Assembly: GCF_007993735.1 (NCBI RefSeq)
Contig: NZ_CP042453.1
Coordinates: forward strand, 558,001 to 622,000
DNA length: 64,000 nucleotides
Direction: 5' to 3'
From: Arenimonas daejeonensis
Lineage (GTDB): Bacteria > Pseudomonadota > Gammaproteobacteria > Xanthomonadales > Xanthomonadaceae
Shown: positions 9,174 to 17,555 of the stretch, one piece after another
How positions within the stretch are numbered: the first letter of the stretch is position 1
How the letters are laid out: the number at the start of each line of letters is the position of its first letter
The notes under the pieces: generated by a model
What the model was told of the DNA's origin: nothing
Database searches by the model: none
Seen by the model: the letters and a program-made list of their open reading frames with translations, nothing else
Program-made: the position numbers and the translations under genes

Positions 9174-9870
9174 ATGGCCAGAACCCCACGCCTCGAAGCA
9201 CCCGGCATTCCGCTGCACATCATCCAGCGAGGCGTGGACCGCCAACCCTGCTTCATCCGCGACTGGGACTACATCCGCTACCTGCACGAACTTTCCGAAT
9301 GCGCGGAGCAGCATGGCTGCGAGATCCATGCCTACGTCCTTATGACGAACCATGTGCACTTGCTGGCCACAACCCACCTCCAGGGGAGCCGCCAGCCTGA
9401 TGATGCAGCGGCTTGGACGACGCTACGTGGGGTACTTCAATCGCTGCCACATGCGCACGGGCACATTGTGGGAGGGCAGGTTCAAGTCGTGCCTGATCGA
9501 TACCGACGCATACCTTCTTGGATGTCAGCGCTACATCGAGCTCAATCCGGTCCGGGCGGGAATGGTGGCGTCCCCCGACTTGTACCGTTGGTCCAGCTAT
9601 CACTGCAATGCGCGTGGCCAACCCGATCCACTGGTCCGTTCGCATTCCGCGTACTTGGCCCTGTCGCCCGATCGCACGCGGCGCTGCGCCATTTATCGTG
9701 ACTTCGTCGGTATCGGTACACCGCCGGCCGAACTTGCGCAGCTCAGGGACCGTGCCCGGCAAGGGAAGGCGTGGGGAAGCGCAAGGTTCCAGGCCCAGAT
9801 CGAGGCGCTGCTCGGAAGGCGCTGTGATATCCGCGGGAAGGGGCGCCCGTCTCAGGCAGAAAGAAAATGA
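9174..9870 (+). CDS. REP-associated tyrosine transposase (RAYT, IS200-like Y1), frameshifted
   Basis: About 231 aa after repair. N-terminal MARTPRLEAPGIPLHIIQRG, the metal-binding HVHLL (in MTNHVHLLAT), MMQRLGRRYV, GTLWEGRFKS, and the YIELNPVRAGMV block containing the catalytic tyrosine are all diagnostic of the Y1 transposase family tied to REP sequences. RAYTs nick REP DNA and are usually single-copy domesticated genes. The reading frame shifts at 9383-9386, in a G run next to CCAGG; dropping one G restores Q-G-A-A-S-L. Its last codons lie inside the right inverted end. It separates the kinase and its partner regulator. Confidence 0.88.
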
Positions 9871-9890
9871 ACCTGGATCGGCTTGTTCAG
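9849..9890 (-). repeat. Right inverted end of RAYT unit (REP-like)
   Basis: 42 bases starting GTCTCAGGCAG, covering the RAYT stop codon. It is the inverted partner of 9023-9064 with a single mismatch and ends one base before the regulator stop codon region. Confidence 0.9.
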
Positions 9891-9891
9891 T

Positions 9892-10566
9892 TTAGGCCAC
9901 GTCCACGTCGGACACGGCCGCCGGATCCACCGCCAGGCGCCCCGCCATCAGCACCGCCTGGGTGCGGTTGCTGGCGCCGAGTTTGCGCAGCACGGCGGTC
10001 ATGTGCGCTTTCACGGTGGCTTCGGACACACCCAGCGCGTGCGCGATCTGCTTGTTCAGCAGGCCGCTGCCCAGCATGCTCAGCACACGGAACTGCTGCG
10101 GTGTCAGTTCGCGGATGCGGGCGGCGATGTCGGCTTCCTCCGGGGCCAGGCCCTCGGCCTGGTCGGCCTGCGCCGGCACCCAGGTGCCGCCGTCCAACAC
10201 GGTCGCGATCGCATCGCGGATCACCGCCGGACTGGACGACTTCGGGATGAAGCCGACCGCGCCGTGCTCGAGCGCGCGCCGCACCACGTTCGCCTCCTCG
10301 CGCGCCGAGACCACGATCACCGGCAGCTGCGGCTGCACCGCGCGAAGGTGCACCAGCGCGCTGAAGCCGTGCGCTCCGGGCATGTTCAGGTCGAGCAGCA
10401 GCAGGTCGGCCTCGGGATGCGCTTCGGCGCTGGCGAACAGCGACTCGGCGTTTTCCGATTCCACCAACGCCGCCCCCGGAAGCAACTTCGCCACCGCCCC
10501 CTTCAACGCCTCCCGGAACAAGGGATGGTCGTCGGCGACCAGGATGGTCCGGGCGGTGACGGTCAT
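9892..10566 (-). CDS. crbR: LuxR/NarL-type response regulator (CrbR/ErdR type)
   Basis: 224 aa. Receiver domain (1-125) with acidic pair DD in VADDHPLF, phospho-acceptor D59 in LLLLDLNMPG and K in FIPKSSS. The C-terminal helix-turn-helix (about 150-215) has LTPQQFRVL and LNKQIAHALGVSEATVKAHMTAVLRKLG. It starts two bases after the acs stop, so it is transcribed with acs. In Vibrio and Pseudomonas the matching regulator, phosphorylated by CrbS/MxtR, switches on acs (established knowledge). Here the kinase lies 0.9 kb away, convergent, beyond the RAYT. Autoregulation is plausible because it is downstream of acs. Confidence 0.85.
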   Translation of the reverse strand: MTVTARTILVADDHPLFREALKGAVAKLLPGAALVESENAESLFASAEAHPEADLLLLDLNMPGAHGFSALVHLRAVQPQLPVIVVSAREEANVVRRALEHGAVGFIPKSSSPAVIRDAIATVLDGGTWVPAQADQAEGLAPEEADIAARIRELTPQQFRVLSMLGSGLLNKQIAHALGVSEATVKAHMTAVLRKLGASNRTQAVLMAGRLAVDPAAVSDVDVA

Positions 10567-10568
10567 GT

Positions 10569-12529
10569 TCAGCGGACCTGGCGCTCGCGCACCAGCGATT
10601 CCACCACCGCCGGATCGGCCAGCGTGGACGTGTCGCCCAGGCCGGCGCGGTCCACGCCTTCGGGGCCGGCTTCGGCGATCTTGCGCAGGATGCGCCGCAT
10701 GATCTTGCCGCTGCGGGTCTTGGGCAGGCCCGGGGCCCACTGCAGCCAGTCCGGCGCGGCGATCGCGCCGATGTCGTGGCGCACGTGCGCCACCAGGTCC
10801 TTGCGCAGCTCGTCGCTGGGCTCGATGCCGGCCTTCAGCGTGACGTAGGCGTAGATGCCCTGGCCCTTGATGTCGTGCGGCGCGCCGACCACGGCGGCTT
10901 CGGCCACCGCCGGATGGCCCACCAGCGCGCTCTCGACTTCCGCCGTGCCCATGCGGTGGCCGGAGACGTTGATCACGTCGTCCACGCGCCCGGTGATCCA
11001 GTAATAGCCGTCGGCGTCGCGGCGGCAGCCGTCGCCGGTGAAGTACATGCCCGGATAGGTCTTGAAATAGGTCTCGATGAAGCGCGGGTGGTCGCCGTAG
11101 ACGGTGCGCATCTGGCCGGGCCAGGAATCGAGCAGTACCAGGTTGCCTTCGGTCGCGCCCTCGAGCAACTGGCCTTCTGCACTCACCAGGGCCGGCTGCA
11201 CGCCGAAGAAGGGCAGGGTCGCCGAACCGGGCTTGGTGGCGATGGCGCCCGGCAGCGGCGAAATGAGGATGCCGCCAGTCTCGGTCTGCCACCAGGTGTC
11301 CACGATCGGGCAACGTTCGTCGCCGACCACGCGGTGGTACCACTCCCATGCCTCGGGGTTGATCGGCTCGCCGACCGTGCCGAGCAGGCGGATGGACTGG
11401 CGGGAATGTTTTTCACCGGCGCATCGCCCTCGCGCATCAACGCGCGGATGGCGGTGGGCGCGGTGTAGAAGATCGTCACCTGGTGCTTGTCGCAGACCTG
11501 CCAGAAGCGGCCGGCATCGGGGAAGTTCGGCACGCCCTCGAACATCACCGTGGTGGCGCCGTTGGCCAGCGGTCCGTACACGACGTAGCTGTGGCCGGTG
11601 ACCCAGCCGACGTCGGCCGTGCACCAGAACACATCGCTGTCCTTGAGGTCGAACACGCACTCGTGGGTGTAGCTGGCCCAGGTCAGGTAGCCGCCGGTCG
11701 TGTGCAGCACGCCCTTGGGTTTGCCGGTGCTGCCCGAGGTGTAGAGGATGAACAGCGGATCTTCGGCGTTCATGGGCTTGGCATCGTGCGTGGCCGGCTG
11801 CGGGTCCACCACGGCGTCGTACCAGCGGTCGCGCGGCATCTGCATGGGCACGCCGGCGCCAGTGTGGCGCACCACCAGCACGGTTTCCACGGTATTGGTG
11901 CCCGGCTTGCGCAGGGCTTCGTCCACGTTGGCCTTGAGCGGAATCTTCTTGCCGCCGCGCAGGCCTTCATCGGCGGTGATCACCAGCTTGCTGCCGCAGT
12001 CGGCGATGCGGTTGGCGATGGAGTCGGGCGAGAAGCCGCCGAACACCACGGAATGGATGGCGCCGATGCGCGCGCAGGCCAGCATCGCCGCCGCCGCTTC
12101 GGGAATCATCGGCAGGTACAGGGTGATGCGGTCGCCCTTGACCACGCCCAGGGCTTCCAGCGCGTTGGTCAGTTTGCAGACCATCGCGTGCAGCTCGCGA
12201 TAGCTGATCCGGCGCGACGGCGTGGCCGGGTCGTCGGCTTCCCAGACGATGGCGGTCTTGTCGCCGCGCTCGGCCAGGTGCCGGTCCAGGCAGTTCACGC
12301 TGACGTTCAGCTCGCCGTCCTCGAACCAGCGGATGTGGAAGTCGTCCACGTCGTAACTGGTGTCCTTGACCTTCGTGTATGGCCTGGACCACTGCAGCCG
12401 CTGGCCGATGCGGCCCCAGAAGGTATCCGGCGAAGCGATGGATTCGGCATACAGGCGGTCGTAGTCGGCGCGCCTGAGCGCGGCAGCGGCCTCGAAACCG
12501 GCGGGGACGGGATGGATGCGATCGGACAT
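10569..12529 (-). CDS. acs: Acetyl-CoA synthetase, frameshifted
   Basis: About 653 aa after repair, the usual Acs length. It makes acetyl-CoA from acetate, ATP and CoA through acetyl-AMP. Visible motifs: [11 protein letters not shown] (ATP loop), [45 protein letters not shown], and near the end [10 protein letters not shown], whose second lysine is the site acetylated in this family. An A is missing from the run at 11409-11413; restoring it gives P-V-K-K-H-S-R-Q-S. It is divergent from the porin-symporter operon across a 204-bp region holding a perfect inverted repeat, the likely regulator site. Confidence 0.93.
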
Positions 12530-12733
12530 GGGGACTCCTGCGGCCCGCGGCCGCGTAGGGACAGCACAAGATTACTCGTCTCGGCACCATTCTGGCGGCG
12601 TGCTCCGTCTGCCCAATTAGACCTTCGTCTAAAGCCGCCCGTCCTTCGACCAATGGGTAATGGTTCGCCACCCCCACGCGCCACAGACTCGGCCGGCCAA
12701 TGTGGCAACGGTCCGAATTCCGGGAGGGGAAGG
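12530..12733. promoter_or_regulatory. Divergent promoter region acs / porin-symporter
   Basis: 204 bases between two divergent start codons. It contains one perfect dyad at 12617-12632 and a Shine-Dalgarno sequence GGGAGGGGAAGG before the porin ATG. Both transcripts serve acetate use, so shared control is expected. Confidence 0.6.
12617..12632. promoter_or_regulatory. Perfect dyad TTAGAC-N4-GTCTAA, candidate CrbR operator
   Basis: Six-base arms separated by CTTC, about 85-90 bases from the acs start and 100 from the porin start. It is the only such dyad noticed in the window. LuxR-type regulators bind short inverted repeats of this kind. Assignment to CrbR is inference from position. Confidence 0.45.
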
Positions 12734-14068
12734 ATGAACCGATTCACAGCTCGTCGCCGTGCGGCGCTGCCGCTCGCGCTCAGTCTGGCGCTGCTCGCGC
12801 CGGGCATGGCCCTGGCGCAGACCGCCAGCCCGCAGGACCTCGAGGCCCGCATCGCCCAGCTCGAACAGATGGTGCAGGGACTGAAGTCCGAACTCGAAGC
12901 CCAGAAGGCCGCCGAAGCCGCGAAACCGGTGCCCGCACCGCTGCCGGCCGGCGCCCAGCCGGTCCAGGCCACCACGGTGATGCCGGCCGCCAATGCCGGC
13001 ACCCGGTTCAGCTACGGCGGCTTCATCAAGCTCGACATGATGTACACCAACACCGACGGCGGCGAGATTCCCGACAGCAGCACGGGCCGCCTGTTCTACG
13101 TGCCCAGCACGATCCCGGTCGGCGGCGCCGACGAAGGCACCGACCTGGACATGCATGCGCAGTTCTCGCGCTTCTGGTTCGGCGCCGACACCGACATCGA
13201 CGGCCACAAGCTCAAGGCCTACCTCGAGATGGACCTGTTCGGTGGTTCGCTCGGCAACGAGACGTCCACCAACACCTACGGCGTCACCATCCGCCATGCC
13301 TACGTGAGCTGGGACAAGTGGCTGGCCGGCCAGACCTGGTCGAACTTCCAGGATGCGGCGGCACTGCCCGACGCCGTGGACTTCGTCGGCCCGACCGACG
13401 GCACCATCTTCGTGCGCCAGCCGCAGCTGCGTTACACCAATGGCCCCTGGTCGTTCTCGGTGGAGAACCCGGAAACGCTGATCAACGGCTATCAAACCGC
13501 GGCCCGCATCACCAGCGACGACAACAACGTGCCCGACTTCACCGCACGCTACCTGCACAAGGGCAGCTGGGGCCACTTCACGGTCGCCGGCCTGGCGCGG
13601 CAGCTCAAGTACGAAACCGCCACGCTGGATGAGTCCGAGACCGGCTTCTCGCTCAGCCTGTCGGGCAAGTGGAACCTCAACGCCAACAACGACCTGCGCT
13701 ACATGCTGAGCGGCGGCAGCGGCCTGGGCCGTTACTTGGCCTTCGGCCTGGGCGCGGACGCGATGCAGCAGGCGGACGGTTCGCTGGAGGCGCTCGACGG
13801 CTTCGGCGGCTTCATCGCCTGGCGCCACGCCTTCAGCCCGAAACTGCGCGGCAACCTGTTCTATTCGGCGGCGCAGTTCGACAACGACCCGGCACTCACC
13901 GGCCTGGCGGTGACCGAGTCCTCGCAGTCCATCCACGCCAACCTGATCTATTCGCCGATCCCGAAACTCGACATCGGCGCCGAGATCATCTTCGGCGAAC
14001 GCGAGATCGAGAGCGGCCTGGACGGCGACCTCAACCGCCTGCACATGCACGTCAAGTACAACTTCTGA
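12734..14068 (+). CDS. DcaP-like outer membrane porin
   Basis: 444 aa. Signal peptide to ALAQ (about 28), then a coiled-coil stretch (LEARIAQLEQMVQGLKSELEAQKA, about 33-58), a proline/alanine linker, and a beta-barrel from FSYGGFIKLDMMYT to the terminal HVKYNF. The aromatic C-terminal residue and the N-terminal coiled coil match the trimeric DcaP family, which passes small carboxylates in Acinetobacter (family knowledge). Being first in the operon with the symporter and divergent from acs, it probably admits acetate or similar acids. The start has a strong Shine-Dalgarno sequence. Confidence 0.88.
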   Translation: MNRFTARRRAALPLALSLALLAPGMALAQTASPQDLEARIAQLEQMVQGLKSELEAQKAAEAAKPVPAPLPAGAQPVQATTVMPAANAGTRFSYGGFIKLDMMYTNTDGGEIPDSSTGRLFYVPSTIPVGGADEGTDLDMHAQFSRFWFGADTDIDGHKLKAYLEMDLFGGSLGNETSTNTYGVTIRHAYVSWDKWLAGQTWSNFQDAAALPDAVDFVGPTDGTIFVRQPQLRYTNGPWSFSVENPETLINGYQTAARITSDDNNVPDFTARYLHKGSWGHFTVAGLARQLKYETATLDESETGFSLSLSGKWNLNANNDLRYMLSGGSGLGRYLAFGLGADAMQQADGSLEALDGFGGFIAWRHAFSPKLRGNLFYSAAQFDNDPALTGLAVTESSQSIHANLIYSPIPKLDIGAEIIFGEREIESGLDGDLNRLHMHVKYNF

Positions 14069-14088
14069 CCCGCGCCGGGAGGCAAACC

Positions 14089-14358
14089 ATGAGCACCCCC
14101 GTTACCGAAGAACGGCGCCAGGAGTACTGGCGCCGCACCCTGAGGATCACCGCCATCCTGCTGGCGATCTGGTTCCTCGTCACCTACGTCGTGATCTGGT
14201 TCGCGGTACCCCTGAACCAGTTCACCTTCCTCGGCTTCCCGCTCGCCTTCTACATGGGTGCGCAGGGTTCGCTGGCCATCTATGTCGTGCTGATCGTCTT
14301 CTATGCCTGGTACATGAACCGGCTGGATCGCGAATTCGGCGTTTCCGAGGAGGGCTGA
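14089..14358 (+). CDS. Small subunit of sodium:solute symporter (DUF4212)
   Basis: 89 aa with two membrane helices (ITAILLAIWFLVTYVVIWF and GSLAIYVVLIVFYAWYM) and the family signature YWRRTLRITAIL...NQFTFLGFPLAFYMGAQGS...MNRLDREFGV. DUF4212 proteins always accompany the large subunit of the VC_2705-type symporter, which follows three bases later. It is analogous to YjcH (DUF485) beside ActP in E. coli but belongs to a distinct family. Shine-Dalgarno GGGAGG. Confidence 0.9.
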   Translation: MSTPVTEERRQEYWRRTLRITAILLAIWFLVTYVVIWFAVPLNQFTFLGFPLAFYMGAQGSLAIYVVLIVFYAWYMNRLDREFGVSEEG

Positions 14359-14361
14359 CCC

Positions 14362-16133
14362 ATGTCCGGTGATTTCGTAAGCCGCTTGCCCAAGATCTAC
14401 GCCATGTACACAGGCGGATTCCTGGCCTTCGTGGTCGGCCTGGCCATTGCGGAGCAGATGGGCCTGCCCAACGTCTGGATCGGTTACGTGTTCATGGCCG
14501 CCACCATCGGCCTGTACGCGATGATCGGCATCATGAGCCGCACCGCCGAGACCGACGAATACTACGTCGCCGGCCGGCGCGTGCCCGCGCTGTTCAATGG
14601 CATGGCCACCGGCGCTGACTGGATGTCGGCGGCCAGTTTCATCGGCATGGCCGGCACGCTGTACGCGCAGGGTTACGACGGCCTGGCCTTCGTGATGGGC
14701 TGGACCGGCGGTTACGTGCTGGTGGCGCTGTTCCTGGCGCCCTACCTGCGCAAGTTCGGCCAGTACACGATCCCGGACTTCCTGGGCACGCGTTATGGCG
14801 GCAACCTGCCGCGCACCATCGGCATCATCTGCGCCATCACGGCCAGCTTCACCTACGTGATCGCGCAGATCTACGGCGCCGGCATCATCACCAGCCGCTT
14901 CCTGGGCATCGACCTGGCCACCGGCGTCTGGGTCGGCCTGATCGGCGTGCTGGTGTGTTCGCTGCTGGGCGGCATGCGCGCGGTGACCTGGACCCAGGTG
15001 GCCCAGTACATCGTCCTGATCATCGCCTACCGGTGCCCGTGGTCTGGCTGTCGCTGAAGGTCACCGGCAACCCGATCCCGCAGCTGGCCTATGGCGAAGT
15101 GCTGCAGCAGATCGGCCAGCTCGAGCAGCAGCTGGGCATCACCGCCGGACACGCCACGCCGTTCGTGAAGAACGACATCGTCAACTTCATGGCGCTGACC
15201 TTCTGCCTGATGGTGGGTACCGCGGCGCTTCCGCACATCCTGATGCGCTTCTTCACCACCCCGAGCGTCAAGGAAGCGCGCAAGTCGGTGGGCTGGTCGC
15301 TGTTCTTCATCTTCCTGCTGTATTTCACCGCGCCGGCCTATGCGGCCTTCGCCAAGCTGGAGGTGTATTCGAACGTGATCGGCCAGTCGGTGGCGACGCT
15401 GCCGGCCTGGGTCGCGTCGTGGGCGCAGGTGGGCCTGGTTTCGGTCTGCGATGCGGTGGACGCGATGACCACGGTCAAGGGCTGCGCGGCCAACGGCAAC
15501 GGCGACGGCATCCTGCAGCTGGCGGAGCTGGTGCTCAACGCCGACGCGATCGTGCTGGCCACGCCGGAAATCGCCGGCCTGCCCTATGTCATCGCCGGCC
15601 TGGTGGCCGCGGGTGGCCTGGCGGCGGCGCTGTCGACGGCCGACGGCCTGCTGCTGACGATCTCCAATGCGCTTTCGCATGACGTGTACTACAAGATGGT
15701 GAACCCGAACGCGTCCGCCAAGAAGCGCCTCACCATCGCCCGCGTCCTGCTGCTGGGCGTGGCGGCGATCGCCGCCTTCGCGGCCTCGAACGCACCGGCG
15801 ACCATCCTGTCGATCGTGGCCTGGGCATTCTCGATCGCCGCGGCATCCTTCTTCCCCGCGCTGGTGCTTGGCATCTTCTGGAAGCGGGCGAACAAGGCCG
15901 GTGCGGTGGCGGGCATGCTGGTCGGCTTCGGGCTCACGCTGTACTACCTGATCAACGTGAAGTTCCTCGGCATGACCCCGTGGTTCGGCATCAAGGACGT
16001 CTCGGCCGGCATCTTCGGCATCCCGCTCGGTTTCATCACCATCTGGGCCGTGAGCCTGATGACGCAGGAACCGTCGCAGGAGACCAAGGACATGGTCGAG
16101 GACCTGCGTTATCCCAGGCTGTCCCAGGGCTGA
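14362..16133 (+). CDS. Sodium:solute symporter, VC_2705 family, frameshifted
   Basis: About 590 aa after repair. It has a dozen or more hydrophobic helices and the SSS signatures TGADWMSAASFIGMAG and GLAAALSTADGLLLTISNALSHD. This subfamily carries a long loop between helices, here ending CAANGNGDGILQLAELV. It presumably brings acetate or another small acid into the cell with sodium, judged from the acs/crbR/porin setting; family members have few tested substrates. A single base is missing at 15031; adding T gives I-A-Y-L-V-P-V-V-W and recreates a CCTGG site. A strong terminator follows. Confidence 0.9.
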
Positions 16134-16180
16134 TGGAGCCCGCCGCGGTCTTCCTCCCCGAAGGCCGCGGCTTAGATGAG

Positions 16181-16216
16181 CGCCGGTGCCCCCAGGCACC
16201 GGCGCTTTTTTTTTTT
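16181..16216 (+). terminator. Rho-independent terminator of the porin-symporter operon
   Basis: Ten-base stem CGCCGGTGCC / GGCACCGGCG with a four-base loop, followed by an eleven-T run. It lies 47 bases after the symporter stop and 22 bases before the next gene. Confidence 0.92.
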
Positions 16217-16238
16217 CGCCTGCCGTTAGACTCGACCC

Positions 16239-16534
16239 ATGCTGACGACCTATACCCTGCTGCAGTTCCTGCTGGCCGTGCTGATGTGGACCCTGATCGG
16301 GCGCGGCGTACTGCGCCTGATGATCCCGGGCGACCCGTCGAAAACCCGGTCTACCGCATCTTCACCTGGGCCTGCTGGCCCGTGCTGGCACCGCTGCGCG
16401 CGCCACCTGGGCCGCGTGGTGCCACATTCACACCTGGGCTGGTACGCGCTGATCGCACTGATCGCCCTGCGCGTGGGCCTGTACATGCTGTTCTACAGCC
16501 AGGGCTGGCTGGTGCTGCCCCGGCGGCCGGATGA
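16239..16534 (+). CDS. Small integral membrane protein, unknown function, three frameshifts
   Basis: About 99 aa if repaired. N-terminal helix (LLQFLLAVLMWTLIGRGVLRLMIP), a middle segment NPVYRIFTWACWPVLAPLR, then VVPHSHLGWYALIALIALRVGLYMLFY, giving two or three membrane helices in a YggT-like layout. The frame shifts near 16341-16344 (A run), 16395-16402 (GC dinucleotide run) and 16519-16523 (C run). With all three mended, the protein ends V-L-P-P-A-A-G at the TGA 16532-16534. Read without repair the frame would run on into the epimerase gene, which is unlikely. No function is claimed. Confidence 0.6.
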
Positions 16535-16624
16535 AACTTCGGCGCGACGCACGCAAAATGCCACGACGGGAACACGGCGCCAACGACACGATCGGCTAAC
16601 CTCCGGTTCCCCGATGGAGCCCCC

Positions 16625-17554
16625 ATGTCGACCCCGTCCCCCTCGCCCGCAACGAAAAAGAAAGTCCTCGTCACCGGCAGCTCCGGCCGCGTCGGCCGCG
16701 CCATCCACATCCGCCTGTCCTCGCGTTTCGACGTGAGCGGCCTGGACCGCCAGCCGTCCTCCACGGCCGCCTGGGTCGGCGAACTGGACTCGCCCGGGCT
16801 GCTGGAATGGGCGCTGCAGGACGTCGACACGGTGGTGCATACCGCCGCGCTGCATGCACCACACGTGCCGCACCTGTCCGAGGCCGAATTCCGCCGGGTC
16901 AACGTGGACGGCACCCGGCGCCTGCTGGATGCCGCCACCGCCGCCGGCGTGCGGCGCATTGTCTTCACCAGCACCACGGCGCTGTATGGCGACGCGGCGA
17001 CGCCGCCAGGCTGCGCCGGCTGGGTGGACGAGGCGCTGCCACCCGAACCCCGCACCATCTACCACCGCACCAAACTGGAGGCCGAAGCGCTGCTGCGCGA
17101 AGCGGCGCTGGCGGGCGGGCCGAGCCTGCGCATCCTGCGCATGTCGCGCTGTTTCCCGGAGCCGGCGAACGTGATGGCGCTGTTCCGGCTGCACCGGGGC
17201 GTGGACGCCCGCGATGTCGCCGCCGCGCACGAGGCGGCCATGGAACACGACGGACCACCCTGCGCCACCTTCGTCATTTCCGGCGCCACGCCCTTCGTGG
17301 TCGAGGACGTCGATGCGCTGTGGCACGACGCGCCGACGGTCCTGGCCCGGCGGGCACCGTCCCTGGTGGCGGCGTTCGCCGCGCGTGGCTGGCGGCTGCC
17401 GGCGCGCATCGACCGCGTGTACAACCCCGAGGCCGCGGGCCGCGAACTGGGCTGGTATCCGCGCTACGGCCCGGGTGAAGTCCTGGCGATGCTGGTGGCC
17501 GGGTCGGGCGAAGTGTTGCCGCCCGACGAAAGCCTGGCCTGGTCGGCCGACTGA
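16625..17554 (+). CDS. NAD-dependent epimerase/dehydratase (extended SDR)
   Basis: 309 aa. Rossmann motif TGSSGRVG (19-26), N-V-D-G-T at about 95, and the catalytic YHRTK (Y-x3-K) near residue 150 mark an extended SDR. Such enzymes act on nucleotide sugars or other alcohols; the C-terminal half (DRVYNPEAAGRELGWYPRYGPG) is of the sugar-epimerase kind. No pathway neighbours fix the substrate. It converges on the zinc-ribbon SDR gene with one base between stop codons and no terminator hairpin. Confidence 0.82.
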   Translation: MSTPSPSPATKKKVLVTGSSGRVGRAIHIRLSSRFDVSGLDRQPSSTAAWVGELDSPGLLEWALQDVDTVVHTAALHAPHVPHLSEAEFRRVNVDGTRRLLDAATAAGVRRIVFTSTTALYGDAATPPGCAGWVDEALPPEPRTIYHRTKLEAEALLREAALAGGPSLRILRMSRCFPEPANVMALFRLHRGVDARDVAAAHEAAMEHDGPPCATFVISGATPFVVEDVDALWHDAPTVLARRAPSLVAAFAARGWRLPARIDRVYNPEAAGRELGWYPRYGPGEVLAMLVAGSGEVLPPDESLAWSAD

Positions 17555-17555
17555 A

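Noticed and set aside
9174-9870. Programmed frameshift in the RAYT, as in some insertion sequences
   Set aside because: The shift is at a CCAGGGG run of the same kind as the other suspected consensus errors, and RAYTs are normally one unbroken frame.
16239-16736. 165-residue uninterrupted frame as the true membrane protein
   Set aside because: Its middle and tail lose the conserved membrane pattern and it would overlap the epimerase by 112 bases; three homopolymer or dinucleotide repairs give a compact 99-residue protein ending at 16534.
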